The notes under the pieces: generated by a model | Seen by the model: only the letters and a program-made list of their open reading frames with translations | Database searches by the model: none | What the model was told of the DNA's origin: nothing | NCBI GenBank assembly: GCA_020536535.1 | Contig: JAHLWZ010000016.1 | Span: 46,811 to 110,810 of the forward strand | Source of the DNA: Pelomyxa schiedti | Taxonomy: Eukaryota; Evosea; Pelobiontida; Pelomyxidae | Reading direction: 5' to 3' | Length of the DNA: 64,000 nt | Position numbers and translations under genes: made by a program | In this document: piece after piece, positions 11,101-24,310 of the stretch | Position numbering within the stretch: the stretch's first letter is position 1 | Layout of the letters: each line of letters starts with the position of its first letter

Positions 11101-13484
11101 CACTTAACATACTCCATGAAAATGTTCAACATCAAGCCATCAATTGTAGCCCCAAGGTATTTAACAATATTTGGGTGATCCAGGGTCTTCATCAACTGAA
11201 TCTCGTGATCATAGGATTTCAGGAGCTTTTTTTTTTAGGGAAAAAAGATGTTGCTGACTGAAGAAAACCTGTTGTGCATTTTCATCAGAGATGTTTTCCA
11301 TTTCAATCTGTTTCACAGCGAAAATCTCACCAGTATCTTTGTTCATACCCAGATAAACCGTGCCAAAGCCACCTCTTCCTATTCTGTCCATTTTTTTCCA
11401 GTTTTGTAGTGCTGTTGCACACTTGGGTACAACAAGGTTTCGTATCTAAAAAGGAAAGTAAGCTTTTGAAAAAAGGTAAAGGTGCCTAGTACCTCAGTTG
11501 GGTTTCTTTGGGGGTGAGTAGGCGGAGTGAGAGGCGAAACTGGTGGTGGAGGGGAAGGAGAGGAGGTTGGTGAAGGTGATAAAGATGGTGTTGGAAGAGG
11601 AGATGGTTGTGGAGAGGGCATTGAAGAAAGTTCAGTGTTATCAGTCAGTGCCTCTTGGTGCTTTGGGGAAGATGGGGGTGTCTTTTCTGCCCCTCTATTG
11701 GGTTTCTCAAGTCTGGGTGGGGTCCTTGTATATTCTGGTCTTATCGGACTTTCATCAAATGGGAAGTCCGAAGACTCGGCACTTCCATCAGTCTCAGCTT
11801 CTCTTTCGTCATTCTCAGTTTCTCTTTCCTCCGTTTCTGGATCACTTGTTGACGGAAAATCTTTGTTGTTTTCACTTTCACTTGAGTCAGTACTTCCTTC
11901 ATCATTGCTGTCATCACTACTCAGCCTTTTCGCGGCAGAATCACTCAGGTCACTGTGCCTAGCTTTGCCACATTCTCTTCTTTGCTGCCAGTTTTTATCT
12001 GGAGATGCAAAATTCGGATAGCCGGAGGGGGGAGTGAACAGAGCAGAAGTACAAGATGCCGCATGTGTGTGAGATCGCCTGCGTGAAAAATGTGCGGCAG
12101 TTGTTTGAAAAGGTACTGGCAGTACAGAACTTTGTAGTTGCTGAACTGTCTGATTTTGGGAGTTTTCATTGGACATTTCACTTCTGTATGGCCGGATAAA
12201 CGAAAATCTATCTGGGGGTGTCCACATTCTCTTTGCAGGTGTATTATCAATAATTTGGACTGCGGAAAGGGAAGGGTGCATTTCACTGCTATCATTGATG
12301 TTTACCCCTGCTACTCTGGGGCTATTTTCTTCTCGGGAGGATTTTCGGTGAGGTTTCTTTTGCCGAGGTGATTCTCGTGGAGAATGGTGCGACGTTGTTG
12401 GGAAAGGCTGAATTGCAATAGGAGTTGGCAATGACGCTCTGGAATACTTGTTGTGCGTATGGTGTGAATGTGGGTGATGCTCGTGGGTGAGTTGTTGTGG
12501 TGTAGAAGACCGGTTAGAATGATATTCAATTTGAGAAGTCTGGGATGTGAAGTGTGTTAGTATTTGAGGTTGCGATTTTGCCTGAAGAAGGGGTTGAAGT
12601 GAGATTGATGCTTGTTGATTCTGGGGGAGCGGTAGTGGTGGAGGTGGGATTTGTACTGGTGGTTGTATTAGTAAAGTTGGGAATTGTTGGTGATGTTGGT
12701 CAGAGGCTTGGTGCCCATGGGTATGGTGGGTGTGAGAGTGATGTTTTGACGAGTGTCCAGTATGCTGGTGATGGTGATGCTTGGACCCACTTTCACGTAC
12801 TGAGGATGTAGACGTGAGTGATACGGCTGGTGCCCGTGGCTGCGAGCTGCGCAACAGGTTTTGCTGTTGGATGGCCTGAGAGGGGGAAATGACAGAAGCG
12901 AACGCACTCCCTCTCGCATCTCTGCTCACAGATTCATCCCCCACAAGCTCAATTTGTTCCACACCTCCTTCACTGCCCTCAGACGAATTTAACTGTTCCA
13001 GTGTGGAGTCACGATGAACCGACTGCGACATGGAGGTGGGAAGAGGTGCACGTCTATAAAACTCGGCTGGATCCGACTCAGAACGTGTCCTATTGTGAAA
13101 AGAATAAAAACCCAACGAGGTGAGCTCTCGAAATCATTAAATGTGTAATCGTTCTCACCTCATTGGTGTTCGCTTGAGATACACCTTTAAGGCAGACACA
13201 TCATTTTTTCTTCTTCTAGCCTTCTGGTGAAGGTATACCAAGATGGCTTCCTCCAGCCATGAACTCCCAGTGCCAACAGTTACAATGTCGTGTTCATTAT
13301 CCTCATACCTTTCATGCACAAAAAAAAAAGTCAAAACAAGACAGAGAAAGAAAATAATGGCATACTGGTACACGATAACGGCTTCCCCAAAAACGCGGCA
13401 CATTTGATTAACAACAGACGCCTCCGAGGCGTCACGTCGTACGTGTATTACGTGAATGACGTTATCGAGGTAACATTTCAGCCG
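8188..13484 (-). CDS. mkkA-like: PB1 - MEKK-type protein kinase - F-box - WD40 protein (MEKK-alpha-like)
   Basis: In translated order: a PB1 domain (begins [19 protein letters not shown]-like segment [11 protein letters not shown]...SSWLEEAI); a long Ser/His/Pro-rich linker (within 11500-13090); a STE11/MEKK kinase; a His/Gln-rich spacer; an F-box ([19 protein letters not shown]); and about seven WD40 repeats ending near 8500, with a Ser/Pro tail. Kinase landmarks are GRGGFG (about 11362-11379), [21 protein letters not shown] (10931-10945), LSDFG (DFG codons 10818-10826), RGTPFWM and [14 protein letters not shown]40 examples are [22 protein letters not shown] and [12 protein letters not shown]. 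All catalytic residues look present. The kinase/F-box/WD40 order matches Dictyostelium MEKK-alpha, in which F-box and WD40 link the kinase to ubiquitin-mediated turnover. I could not place the initiator ATG: the PB1 exon starts right after an AG acceptor at about 13485, so a short 5' exon lies upstream. Confidence 0.87.
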
Positions 13485-13792
13485 CACCTACAGAGAAAAA
13501 AAAGGGGGGGAGGGAACGCGCACTTGCGTTATTTCGTTTCGGAGGGTGTGTTACAGTGTCGCGTAGGTGGTTGATGAGTGATGTGCCAGTGTGGGTTGTA
13601 GATCTCACTGCCTTTTCATTTGCCATCTCGTTACGGTGCCGTGTACCTCGTGGGTTTTTTTTTTTTTCTTTTTGTTTGCTTTTTTTTGATCTTCTTGTTC
13701 CACTTCGCCTTTCGCGAACGTGGAGGCACGAACGACACAGGCAGAAGTGATCCAAAAAATCCGCCGGCACTCAGTGCCAATCTAATAATCAA
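13485..13792. promoter_or_regulatory. Divergent region between the kinase gene and IFT139
   Basis: This 308-bp stretch must contain the 5' exon and promoter of the minus-strand kinase and the promoter of the plus-strand IFT139 gene. It carries a polypyrimidine run near 13500 that reads as the 3' splice site of the PB1 exon on the minus strand, and a T-rich run at 13651-13688. An open minus-strand frame with an ATG near 13626 is a candidate first exon, but its phase does not join cleanly to the PB1 frame. Confidence 0.35.
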
Positions 13793-16700
13793 ATGGCATC
13801 AACCCCCGGCACGCGGGCTCGCCGTGCCAGCGTGGACAAGTTGGCTCCTTCCCTGCCACCAATGGGGATGTCGTCCAACGCCGGTCCCACAATTGCCACG
13901 CCAGCGGGCCCCGTCCCCGCCCCTTTGGCCGCCACCAACGCCGACGTCGGGCTCGGCGGCGCCATCCCCGCCGTAGTCTCCGCCGTCGTAGACAGGGCGG
14001 ACCAAGTTGGTACGCTGGTGATGTACTACGTGAGGCAAGGGATGCACACGCACGCGGGGAGGGCGTGCGTCGATGGCGTGAGAGCCCACTTGGACGAACC
14101 CACAATGTCGTTTTGGAAGTCCTTCGCGATGCTTTTTGAAGGTATTTTTTTCACTGTGTCTTTTTTGTTTTTTTTTTTTTTCCCCCTGGGGTAGAATTTT
14201 TTTGTCTGGAGTATTAAATTTTAAAAATGTAATTATCTAATTAAAACTGCCTTGCCCTTTTGGTTTGAATGTGTAGGGAGAATAACAGAGGCTATACGAG
14301 AGTTGCAGGGAATTCAAGGAAAATTGGGTGTCAGAATGCAAGCCACTGCTGCTTTGCTGTATGCTCATAACCAGTGCACTGATACTGGTATCCAGTTAGT
14401 GTCCATACCCACCACCTAACTTTTATCCTTGAAAGATGGAGAAGCTATCTCCTCTCTCTCAGCTCAACTGGAGGAATTCACCAAGTCGGCCAGCTTCAAA
14501 TCGTGCGAACTTCCCTCCTAAATAGTATTGATATTGACTTGTAATGTTTAGAGTTACAGATGCAGCTTATTTTTTTTTGTACACCAAGCAATATGACAAA
14601 GCAAGGGATATGGTCAAAAAGGTACCCCATCAGAGAACATTCACAGTGCAATCTAAAATCATGAAAGGCGGAGTCAATGCAACCTGGATCAGTCCAGGGC
14701 CTTGTAATTCATGGTTGGGTTGATCTACTCTGTGGCAGAGAAGCTATAGCCAATAAAAGTCACAGATTTTTCGATGAAGCTCTTGCCAAATCATCCTCCC
14801 CAGATCTAGAAGTAGGAATGAAACAAATTTCATTGTACTAACTGTTGTGGAACAGGCCCTCCTTGGGTTGGCAAAATACATGGACATGAACAAAAAATAT
14901 ACCCAAGCTCTAGATTACTTAAACAAGGCTATAGCTTTGCACACTTGGTTTGCACCTGCCCTTTTAGAAAAAGCCAGAGTAGTACAACTCTTTAATGGCC
15001 TCTCTTACAACTATAAGGTTTTAATCGCAATGGATGATTGGGATCAGGCTATGGAGACTCTGCGTAGAATCATGGCAAAAGTGAGAAATTTATTCTTAGA
15101 GTCTTATAATAGGTGATAGGAGCCCCAAAACACTGAAGCTCTTCAATTGATAATCATGCAGTTGCTATGCAGGGAAGGAAATTACCAAGCAGCCGTCACA
15201 AAAATATCGGACCTTACTTCTGTATCCTTGCTATTTCATGATAAAACACTTAAAAAAAAAAATTAGGCACTCGACAGACTTGAGTCACAAAATGCTGCTC
15301 TGTATCATACTTGTGGGAAAGCATTCTCTCGTATTGCAGGGCGATCTGCCATGTACAACCCTTACCCACGAATTGTATCTAAAAAAAAAAGTAATTTTTG
15401 ATCAATTTCTAGAGTCCTCAAGGCAGCACAAGTCCTTATTGAAAGAGCTATTTCCCTCCAGCCCAAGAATAGCGACTTCATCACAGAAGCTGGGCATATT
15501 CAGTATCTACAGGGAAACTTCACCAACGGTCTTACACAATTTAAGGCTGCCCTCAAATTGAATGAAAGTAACATTGAGGCTATGTATGGTTGGTTGCACT
15601 CTTATGTCTTAGGGTTAAACTGATAAATTCAGGACTGATAAAATGCCAACTCTATCTGAAGAATGTGTCAGAGGCAGAGAAACAAATTGAATTCCTACTT
15701 GAGATTCAGTCCTCCCTTGGTGATAATAATAAAAAGGCTGTACACACCTCATCAACCTCTAGATACCAGTGTAGAGCTCACATATATTACGGGACTCTTG
15801 AAGTGGATTAAATCAACTGACATGGAAGAATCAGCCCGGCTTTTCACGTCGGCAGTTGATTTGCACTTCAAAACTCTCTGCAATATACCACCAGGGTATT
15901 CTTTTAGTAGTGATGGTATGTGAAAAGTAATCAATCACAATAGGATGGATTTCTTTGTGAAGTTCAATGCTGATATGCTTCTCGATATTGCGAAGCAATA
16001 TCTGCAACATTATGCAGACGAGCCGCTAGATGCAGGTGCATATAATATTATCTCGAATATTTCATGAAGTTGAAGTTAACTTGAGTTTTACTTAGCGGCA
16101 CCTATTCCACCTGTAATGAAAAAAGCAACTGAGCTTCTGGAAATTGTTTCAAAAACTATACCAGGACAATTGGAGTGCCTATACCTTTTAGCAAAGACAA
16201 GGTATATCATGAATGACTTAGAGAGTGCACAGTCATCCCTGGATCAGTGTCTCAGACTGGATCCTTCCTATGCTGATGTACTTTGACTCCATCTTTGTTA
16301 AAGAAAAATTTGTAAATATTTCCCTAGGGCTTTTTACTATTATCACAGCTGCACCTTGCACACGGGCTCTTCAAACAGGCCCTGCAAGCTGTAGGGGATG
16401 CATTTACCCGCGAATTTAACATGAGATCAAATTCCTTGTACTACCTTCTACGCGCAAAAGCTCACTTTGGAATGGGAAGTGTCATGGAAGCTATTAAAGA
16501 TTGTAATAATGGTGGGTTAGAACTATGATACTCTTCCTCTTACACACTTTTCCTAGGTTTGGATCTACCTGGCATTAGGAAGCCAATGCCAGCAGATACA
16601 ACAAAGATAACCCTACAAGGACGCGAATTTGTCTTAGCACCACACACAACTGTTTCATTGTATATTCAACTCGCAAATTGTTATGCCGCCAACAGTCAAC

Positions 16701-19583
16701 TGGTATGTAATAGTTGTACTTCTTCTTCTCATAGTACAATAGCCTTTAGCAAACCAAACCCTAACGCAATGTCTTGAAGCCTTTCGTGGTACTGCAGAGG
16801 AGGTTCTCATGACAAGTCTGTAGTTATGTGTTAACATGTTGTAGATACGCATTATCATTGCTCAGAGTGATTTGTTGGCAAAAAATGGAGATACAACAGG
16901 AGCACTCACCCTTCTGGGAAGAGTGGATGAAAGCAACGTGTATGCACCATTTTGGAACTTTTCTTGCTTAATCCAGAGTGTAGGTATTATATTCGTGCAC
17001 AATGCGTAATGGCGAATATTTATCTTGTACATAACAATGACCGTGTCAATTACATACACTGCTTTGAACGTTTAACAGCATTACCCACAAAATCAACGCA
17101 TTCTCTTTTGTTACTGGCCGACGCTTTCACTAGAGTACAAGAGGTAAAGTTTACATTAATAAGCAAATACGATAATCAACTTGAAACCTTACACTAAACG
17201 CCTAAGATTGAAAGAGCTATCGAGACTTATCAAAGAGCGTTGGCTCTATGCCCTGAAGATCAAGATATTGCAATTAAGTTAGGAAAAGCTTATGTTGCCA
17301 CTCACGACTTCGAGCAAGCGATCAAGTACTATCGTTCAGCACTCCATAGTGATTCAGCATCAGCCTCTACTCCCACAGTTTCAAATTCCACCATCAACAC
17401 ACAATTGCGGTATGACTTGGCGGAGCTCTTGGCAAAACTGCATAGGTTTTCGGAGGCTGAATCTGTGGTTGCCGATATTACAGGGAGGTCCAAAGGTAGC
17501 CAGCACCACCATACCATAGCTAATTTTTTTTAAGGAGTGAGCTGCTCTGACTTGTCAAATGCAGGAAAATTTCAACTCCTCTTGGCACAAGTTCATTCCG
17601 CTGCTGGGATGGCTGATAGAACGATCGAGGACCTGATCAAGGCCAAAGAACTGCATACCACGTAATTCATAGAATCGAAAAGGGTTGCAAATCACAGGGA
17701 AAATAGGCTATTAAATAAGATGAAAAATGAACAACCAGATCAAGTTAATGCCACAAAGGCGATACTAAGTGATATCTATGTAAAAATTGCCGATCACTTT
17801 ACGTCTATAAATGATCAACTCCACGCCCAATCAAATTATCTTGAGGCATTACAACACAATGAAGGAAACAAACAGGTAAAGTTTCTCTTTTCTCTTAAAA
17901 CGGTAATATTGTCAGGCTATGATTTCCTTAGCGAAACTGTACTTCACACGCAACAATAGCGGGGATGTGGACCTTTGCTATCAACAAGTATGTATCTAAC
18001 ATGCCTAAGTTTTTGACTGAATTGGTGCAAGTGCATTGCTATTTTGCGCGATGATCCAACAAATGAAGAGGCGTCACTAATAATGGCTGATCTGGTAATG
18101 TGAAAAAGAGATATCTTCGAAGTCAACCAAATGATAGATGGAAAGAAAAGGTGATCTGGTGGGTGCATCACGGCACCTTCAACAAATTTTGGAAGGCAAG
18201 CAGGATAATCTATCTGCTCTGGAGCGATTAGTATTACTACTGCAGAGGTTTTTTCCCTCTCACTCTCTTGAGTTTAAAGTCCCCAGGGGTGGAAAACTGG
18301 ATGAATTACCCCCGATATTTACTTCTACTGCAAGTAAACTTCACAGTCCAAACGCGGGACTGCCATATTGCAAAGGCTTATATTACCGGTACTGTTTGGA
18401 TATCAGTAATGAATAATTGCGAAACACTTGTGCTCACTATTCTTACAAGTTTTACAAAGCACATCCCGGAGGCAGTAGAGCAGTTTAACATGGCAAGGCA
18501 TGACCCAGAGTGGGGCATAAAGGTGAGATTACTACAAGGAGTTTTTTAAAACACCCTGACAGGCCAAAATGAATATGATACAACTTTACCTTGGCGAAGA
18601 AGGGGATATGTTTATGGATGAAGATAGACCTGGAGGTGAAAGCTCGGCTTCTTCAATTGCATCTGCAAAGGAGCTAATGAGGGTTCGCATCATGCCAAAA
18701 CTAACTTTTCCTCTAATATTGTGAAGGAACTTCCAGAAACTTTTCAACAATCAATAGACTTCAGAGTAATGGAAAATATGTGCCTCATACTGACGAGGAA
18801 TAAGTCACTATGTGAACAAGCAAATACCGCCCTCACAAAAATAGTGGGTCCAGAGGAAGCTCCACCAGCCCACCTCGGGGCTCTTATTGGTAACACATGT
18901 TTTCTTTCCTCTTTACGTGATATGTGTAGCTTTGGCCATCGGTCACATGGCTCTTAAGCAAGCACCGAAAGCACGAAATCAGCTGAGAAGGTTTCTTAAC
19001 ACACCATCTGGACTTTATGCCAATTATCCATAGGCTTACAAAAATACCCATAACAAACGAAAACCTGGGACGGCTTGAGCGTGGGCACGTATTACTGGCC
19101 CACTTGTGTATACAGGTGTGGTGATTTGCTCCATGCGTTCTCTGACCCCGCATCAGAATGGGAAAAATGAGCAGGCTCTCGAGTACATAGAAAAATGCCT
19201 GGAAGTTAATCGGTCATGCTCTAAAGCATATGAGTTGTATGGGTATGTAACCTACCTGTAGAATGTGCATCTTTTAACTTCGCTTTCAAGATTGATAAAG
19301 GAGAAAGAGGGTTTACATAAAGAGGCAGCAGACAAATATGTTGTAGCTTGGAACATATCCAGGCGCACAGACTTAACCGTCGGCTACAAGCTTGCCTTTA
19401 ATTACCTCAAGGTAACGCCAATTGTGTTGCCTTTATCCGCCGACTAAACGCGATGCGTAACAAAAGGCCAAGAAGTACCTAGAGTCGATCGACGTGTGCA
19501 ACAGGATTCTCCAACTAAACGACAAGTATCCCAAGATCAAACGAGAAATTCTAGACAAAGCCCGAACAACACTGCGATTGTGA
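13793..19583 (+). CDS. IFT139: Intraflagellar transport protein 139 (TTC21-like TPR protein)
   Basis: IFT139/TTC21B is a TPR-superhelix subunit of IFT-A, which moves cargo from the tip of cilia back to the cell and imports membrane receptors. After a Ser/Pro/Ala-rich N-terminus, segments follow the whole family: LVMYYVRQGMHTHAGRACVDG, FWKSFAMLFEGRITEAIREL, QATAALLYAHNQ, YTQALDYLNKAIALHTWFAP, LEKARV, DDWDQAMETLRRIM. The C-terminus is AADKYVVAWNISRRTDLTVGYKLAFNYLK then AKKYLESIDVCNRIL and YPKIKREILDKARTTLRL, which is the diagnostic conserved end of TTC21 proteins. The gene is split by many short introns. Length and start-to-end colinearity suggest a complete, functional gene. It is the clearest evidence in the window that the organism has a flagellum. 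Confidence 0.9.
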
Positions 19584-19776
19584 CCGCATACATGACTACG
19601 TAGGCAGCAACGTGCACAGGTTCGTTTTATTAAAAAGATGTTAGTGTATTTATTAGCACATTGAGATTCGTTTGACACATTAACCGGCGAAACACGCCAA
19701 TCATCACTGCTTTTTCTCGGATATTCGTTCCGACAAAAAAATCAACCAAAACAAATAAAAAATAAAACATTCAACG

Positions 19777-22700
19777 ATGGACGCGAGTGGATCTGACGAT
19801 GCTAAGCCGTGTACGGGTGACAGCAACACCAAAACAGTGGGCCTTAGATCTAACACGAGAGCCGTTGTGGTCGTTTCACAAAACGACGTAGACGTCGGAA
19901 CTACCGAGAGAAAACCGACTGGCGAGGAGGCCACAAACGAACCGAACAATGACGTTTCATCCACGACCGAATTGAACTCCGCTGTTCCAGGAACTCCGCT
20001 GGTGGAGGCCTCGCCGGACCGCACGCGAGCTTGTGTGACGTCACCCACATCAGCCGGCTCCAGTGAGTCTTCTGTGGCAAAGCGTCCTACGGTTCACCAT
20101 GGGACTCACCACGCTTCCTCGTCTTCTTCAATTTCCAGAGGCGGGAATCGACATTCTTCGTCTAATTTGCATCACTCCTCTCCTGCACATGATCACTACT
20201 ACTATTCCTCAGAGGACCACTACCGGGCTGAAAGAGATAGGGATACAGATAAGGATAGAGATAGAGATAGGGATAGGGACAGGGACAGGGACCGAAACAA
20301 GGACAAGTACGTTGATAGGGATCTGGAGGATAGAGAAAGAGAGTGGGATAGGGATAGGGATAGGGATAGAGACAGGGACAGAGATCGAGATAGAGATAGA
20401 GACAGATACAGGGACATAGATAGAGATAGAGATAGAGATAGGGATAGGGACAGAGACAGGGACAGGGACAGAGACAGAGACAGAGACAGAGACAGAGACA
20501 GGGACAGGGACAAAGACAGAGATAAAGAGCACCACCACTCACATCACCACTCCTCACATCATCACTCTTCACATCACTCAACACGCGTTTCTGATAGGGA
20601 AGACAAGGAACCCAGAAACACTGAAGAGTATGATGAAGAGCTAGCAAACATGCCTGATCGCCGCTCTAGTGAGGAAATTGACGTAATAGCGGATGCTGTT
20701 GCTGAGGCGCGACGTATAAGTAGAGAGAGGCCCGCCTCAGCTCTGCAATTTAGATCTCCTCCCTCACCACCATTGGTTTTACCAATGACACCTCCCCCTT
20801 CTACCCTTGGGGGGGAGCTACGGCAGCCTCAGTACAAGCACAAGGCTCAAAGCACGGGGGATGTTCGGTCCCCTATGTCTCAAGTGACCCCTTCCCCTGA
20901 TCTGGGAACACTGTCACCCCCACTAGAAACTTCCGCCACACCTTCTACTCCATCACAAACATTGACTACTACTCCTTCAGCAAACTCTCCTGCCAGTACA
21001 CCCAATCTCTCAATTGTTCTATCCCCAGTACTCTCACCAACTCTTCCAGCGGCACCACCACTGAATGTGCCTCCTCCATTAACCGTGCCCCCTTCTCTGG
21101 CGTTACCAAAAATTTCTGGTGCTCCGGTATCCCCAACGCTGGTGCCTGCTACTCCCTCCCCAACAATGTCGCCTACTCCCACATTACCCACTTTGTCATC
21201 TGCAACTGTTCAACCAACTGTCCCTGCCTCTTCAAAACTCTTGGCCACGCAAACACCTGAACAGGCACGCCCAACTCACAGAAAAGGCCGAAGTATGTTG
21301 TGGGGAGGTTCCTCAAAAAATACAGGCTTCCTAGCTTTCAAGGGGAAAAGTGATGCACAGTCGTATGTTATTTGGTACTATGCAAACGATGTACTGATAT
21401 TCCCTTCAATGTATCACAGTGAAAAGTCCAAAAATCAAAAGAACATCTTTCTTGGTACACCCCCAAGTACAAGCCCAACTCCGCGCACACGGCGCCTGAG
21501 TGATCCTGTGGCTGTAGAAAATTTAAACGTATGTGGTGGTTTGGATCAATGTGAAGCTCATCATTCCCAGAAATCCGAGCCCCTCAAAGAACCCCCACCC
21601 AAGATCGAACCCCAGAAAACAGCAAAAATTCTGGACAAACAACCACCATCCACCGAGAATCGAGCTACCAGCACTAGTGATAAGCAGAATGTAGCCTCTG
21701 ACCAACAAGTTACGGTTCCTGATAAATCAACAGTGGCTGGTCCATTGGTAGCACAGGAAAAGCCAGACTGCGGTGAGATTTCCCGCTCCTTCAACGATTA
21801 AGCGAAAGATACAAGCTTAACCTTTGACCTTGCCATTTTCTAGATGTACAAAAGAATGCGGAACCTAGCTTAACCCCTGCCATCCAAACAGAGGCAAGAC
21901 ACTTTGAATATGAAAATAACTCTAACATTTTTTTTTCTTCTTCCAGGGAAACCAATCAGCACAAACGGTTGATTCTATTTAGTTTCTGCCATACGTTTAT
22001 CGTACATAGACACAACCAACCGAATCTGCAGGGTTACTTGATCAAGCAATCTCTTTATTCAACACCAGTCCCAAGAAAGTGCGTTTTCTTTAATGCATAC
22101 CCTGACATTTATTTTTCCGCACAGGCAGTAGCACTGTTAATTAAAGGGGGAATAGTGCAAGACAGTCCTGTTTCGATAGCATCCTTTCTGTGGGCTCACC
22201 AAGAAATTCCCCGATTTGGTGTTGGCGATTTTCTCGGAGAGCCGTAATGACAATGTTTCTGAGATTTGTTCTCATTCTCGTCAGAACAACGACGGATATT
22301 TTAGTTCAATACCTTCGATTTTATGAAATGGAACACCTAGGCTATGAAGCTGCACTGAGGTCTCCCATCTTCCCCTGATTGTCAACCATTAACCCCCTGC
22401 AGACACTTCCTGAGTACATTCACACTTCCAAAAGAATCCCAAAAAATAGACCGAATTGTGCAATGCTTTTCTGATTGCTACTATCCTCATTCTGATCATT
22501 CATTATTTCAGTCGTCAGGTTACCCAACCAGCCCCCTACCCAGTATTTGACTACCTCTAGTTCCTATTTATGTACTGACATATGGTCTTATTCTTCTGAA
22601 CACGGATAAACACAACCAACATTTGAAAAAGAGTAAGAGGATGACTCTACAACAATTTGTGAAAAACTTTTCCAAGACCGAGCTTGTATGTTTGCCAACA

Positions 22701-24208
22701 GGGATTAAGTTTAACATATTTTGAAGCGTGTTGATGAAAAAATGATACCGTTTCTTCAAGAACTATATACCCAGATAAGTGATTATGAACTGAAGTTTGC
22801 TGCCTCAGACCCTTTTCCAAATGTTATTTTCCGCCCTGTTTGTTTAAAGAGTAACTTGAGATAGGCCCTGAAGACAGGCTGGCTTATTCGGGACACTGGA
22901 CTTCAATCAAAGAAACGGTGGTGCGTTCTCTGTAAAGAGAACGGATTTCGACATTTTTCTAGTCCTACTGTGGGTTTTTTCCTGTTTTTTAATTTTGTTA
23001 TGACTTTTTCCCCTAGCAATTCTCTACTCCATTGAAGGTTCTTCCACTAAAAACCTTGACAATTTTTGGCATTCAGAAGCTACGAAACAAACTTGTTTTT
23101 CGGCTTGGGTACCCTGGGCCCAATAGCAAACCAGTACTGCTCCTATTTCATATGCTAAAGAAATAACCCAAAAAAGCGTGAAATGAAATTGGTAGCTGAG
23201 TATATCCACGCTGGAGAAGAATGGGTAACTGCTTTTCAGTATTTACTTGGCAGTGGACCTTCTTGTTCATCTGGCCCCACTGCCACAGCACCACCTAAAA
23301 CCCCTAACTCAACCGAACCTACTCCAGTGGCAAGCCCACCCAACACCACAGCGACCACTTCTTCATCATCCCTTACATCACTGAAATCGCCACCTGAGAC
23401 AGAACACACAGACTCCCAAGATAAGGTCACTCAACAAATCCCAGATAAGGATTCAGCTATAACGCTAATACCTCAAACCAATCCACCGGCAACACCCAAT
23501 TCCACCCTCACCTCCGACAACTCAAGTCATGAGACACCTCCAACAGAAAAGCCATCAAATGAGGGAACCACTGAAATCCTCTCTGAATCAGACATACGGG
23601 AAACAACCCCAACACCTTCAGCGCCTCAAACACCTTCAACATCACAAACACCCATAGAGCCAACCACACCATCTGTAATATCAGCAGCTACCATCCCCAC
23701 AATTATAAACACTGCAGAGCCTGTCACAGTAGCCACAATTGAGAAAACTTCGTCAGAAGCTAGCCTGAGTAACTTAACACCCATGAGTGAACCAAAAACT
23801 TCCTCTACTCCTGAAGAGCCACGGGCAAATGAGAATAACCCTGCAGTAGAAGATAAACCCAAAACTGATACTGGAGCCCGTATCGACAATGCAGCAGACA
23901 CACCACACGAAGGCACTACACTCCCCCCTGAAACTCCTGTTAAGGCTGTGCCTGATACAACGATACCCAGCGGTGGCCCCACTCAAATTCAAAACGCAAT
24001 TGGTGAGAAGCTTGTTGCGGCTTCCCCACAAAGCCCTTTCGCTGTTCAACCCCGGTTGTTGGGGCCAGAGACTGCCGCAATTATATCAACGCCTCTTAAA
24101 CCCCGCCTTGGGGTGTACAATAGACCGATGCTACGTACTCCATCACGCCCAGAGAGGCTATTTGCCCCACAATCTACTTTAAGGAAGGGAAATGACTGTG
24201 TATCGTAA
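19777..24208 (+). CDS. Sec7-PH ARF guanine nucleotide exchange factor with Arg-Asp tract
   Basis: A first exon of nearly 2 kb opens at ATG 19777. It encodes a disordered N-terminus, an Arg-Asp repeat tract (20221-20530), a His/Ser block, then Pro/Thr/Ser-rich sequence with RRLSDP-like sites. The Sec7 domain starts near 22040: AVALLIKGGIVQDSPVSIAS, GVGDFLGEP, YEMEHLGYEAALR, FLSTFTLPKESQKIDRIV, LILLNTDKHN, MTLQQFVKNFS. The catalytic glutamic finger is kept (LPKESQ, Glu codon 22434-22436). A PH-like domain follows (GWLIRDTGLQSKKRWCVL, LPLKTLTIFGIQKLRNKLVF, EEWVTAFQYLLGSG), then a long Thr/Pro-rich tail ending at TAA 24206-24208. The product should load GTP on ARF GTPases at membranes. Sec7-PH order resembles cytohesins, but the very long flanks do not. 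The next coding stretch (24311-25326) may be extra 3' exons of this gene. Confidence 0.82.
20221..20530 (+). repeat. Degenerate GA/AC-rich repeat encoding alternating Arg-Asp
   Basis: About 100 codons encode an almost unbroken run of alternating Arg and Asp with a few Lys, Glu, Tyr and Asn. Codons vary (AGA/AGG, GAT/GAC), so it is a repeat selected or propagated at dipeptide level rather than a fresh microsatellite. Charge is balanced along the tract. It directly precedes a HHSHHSSHH block at 20529-20580. Confidence 0.95.
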
Positions 24209-24310
24209 GCAATACCTTTATTTGCTATTACTAACACCAACAACAGAATTCTCAACCCCGATGGCTCTGATACAGGCAAGGTTTGTTCTATGAAAGAAGC
24301 TTGCAGAGAT

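Noticed and set aside
11527-12021. + strand open frame rich in Gly/Glu then Ser/Leu
   Set aside because: It is antisense to the Pro/Ser-rich linker of the kinase gene, which carries the consistent kinase-F-box-WD40 reading.
20162-20647. Long minus-strand open frames with alternating Leu/Ser, Val/Ser or Cys/Leu
   Set aside because: They are the reverse reading of the Arg-Asp repeat in the Sec7 gene; repeat composition keeps all frames open.
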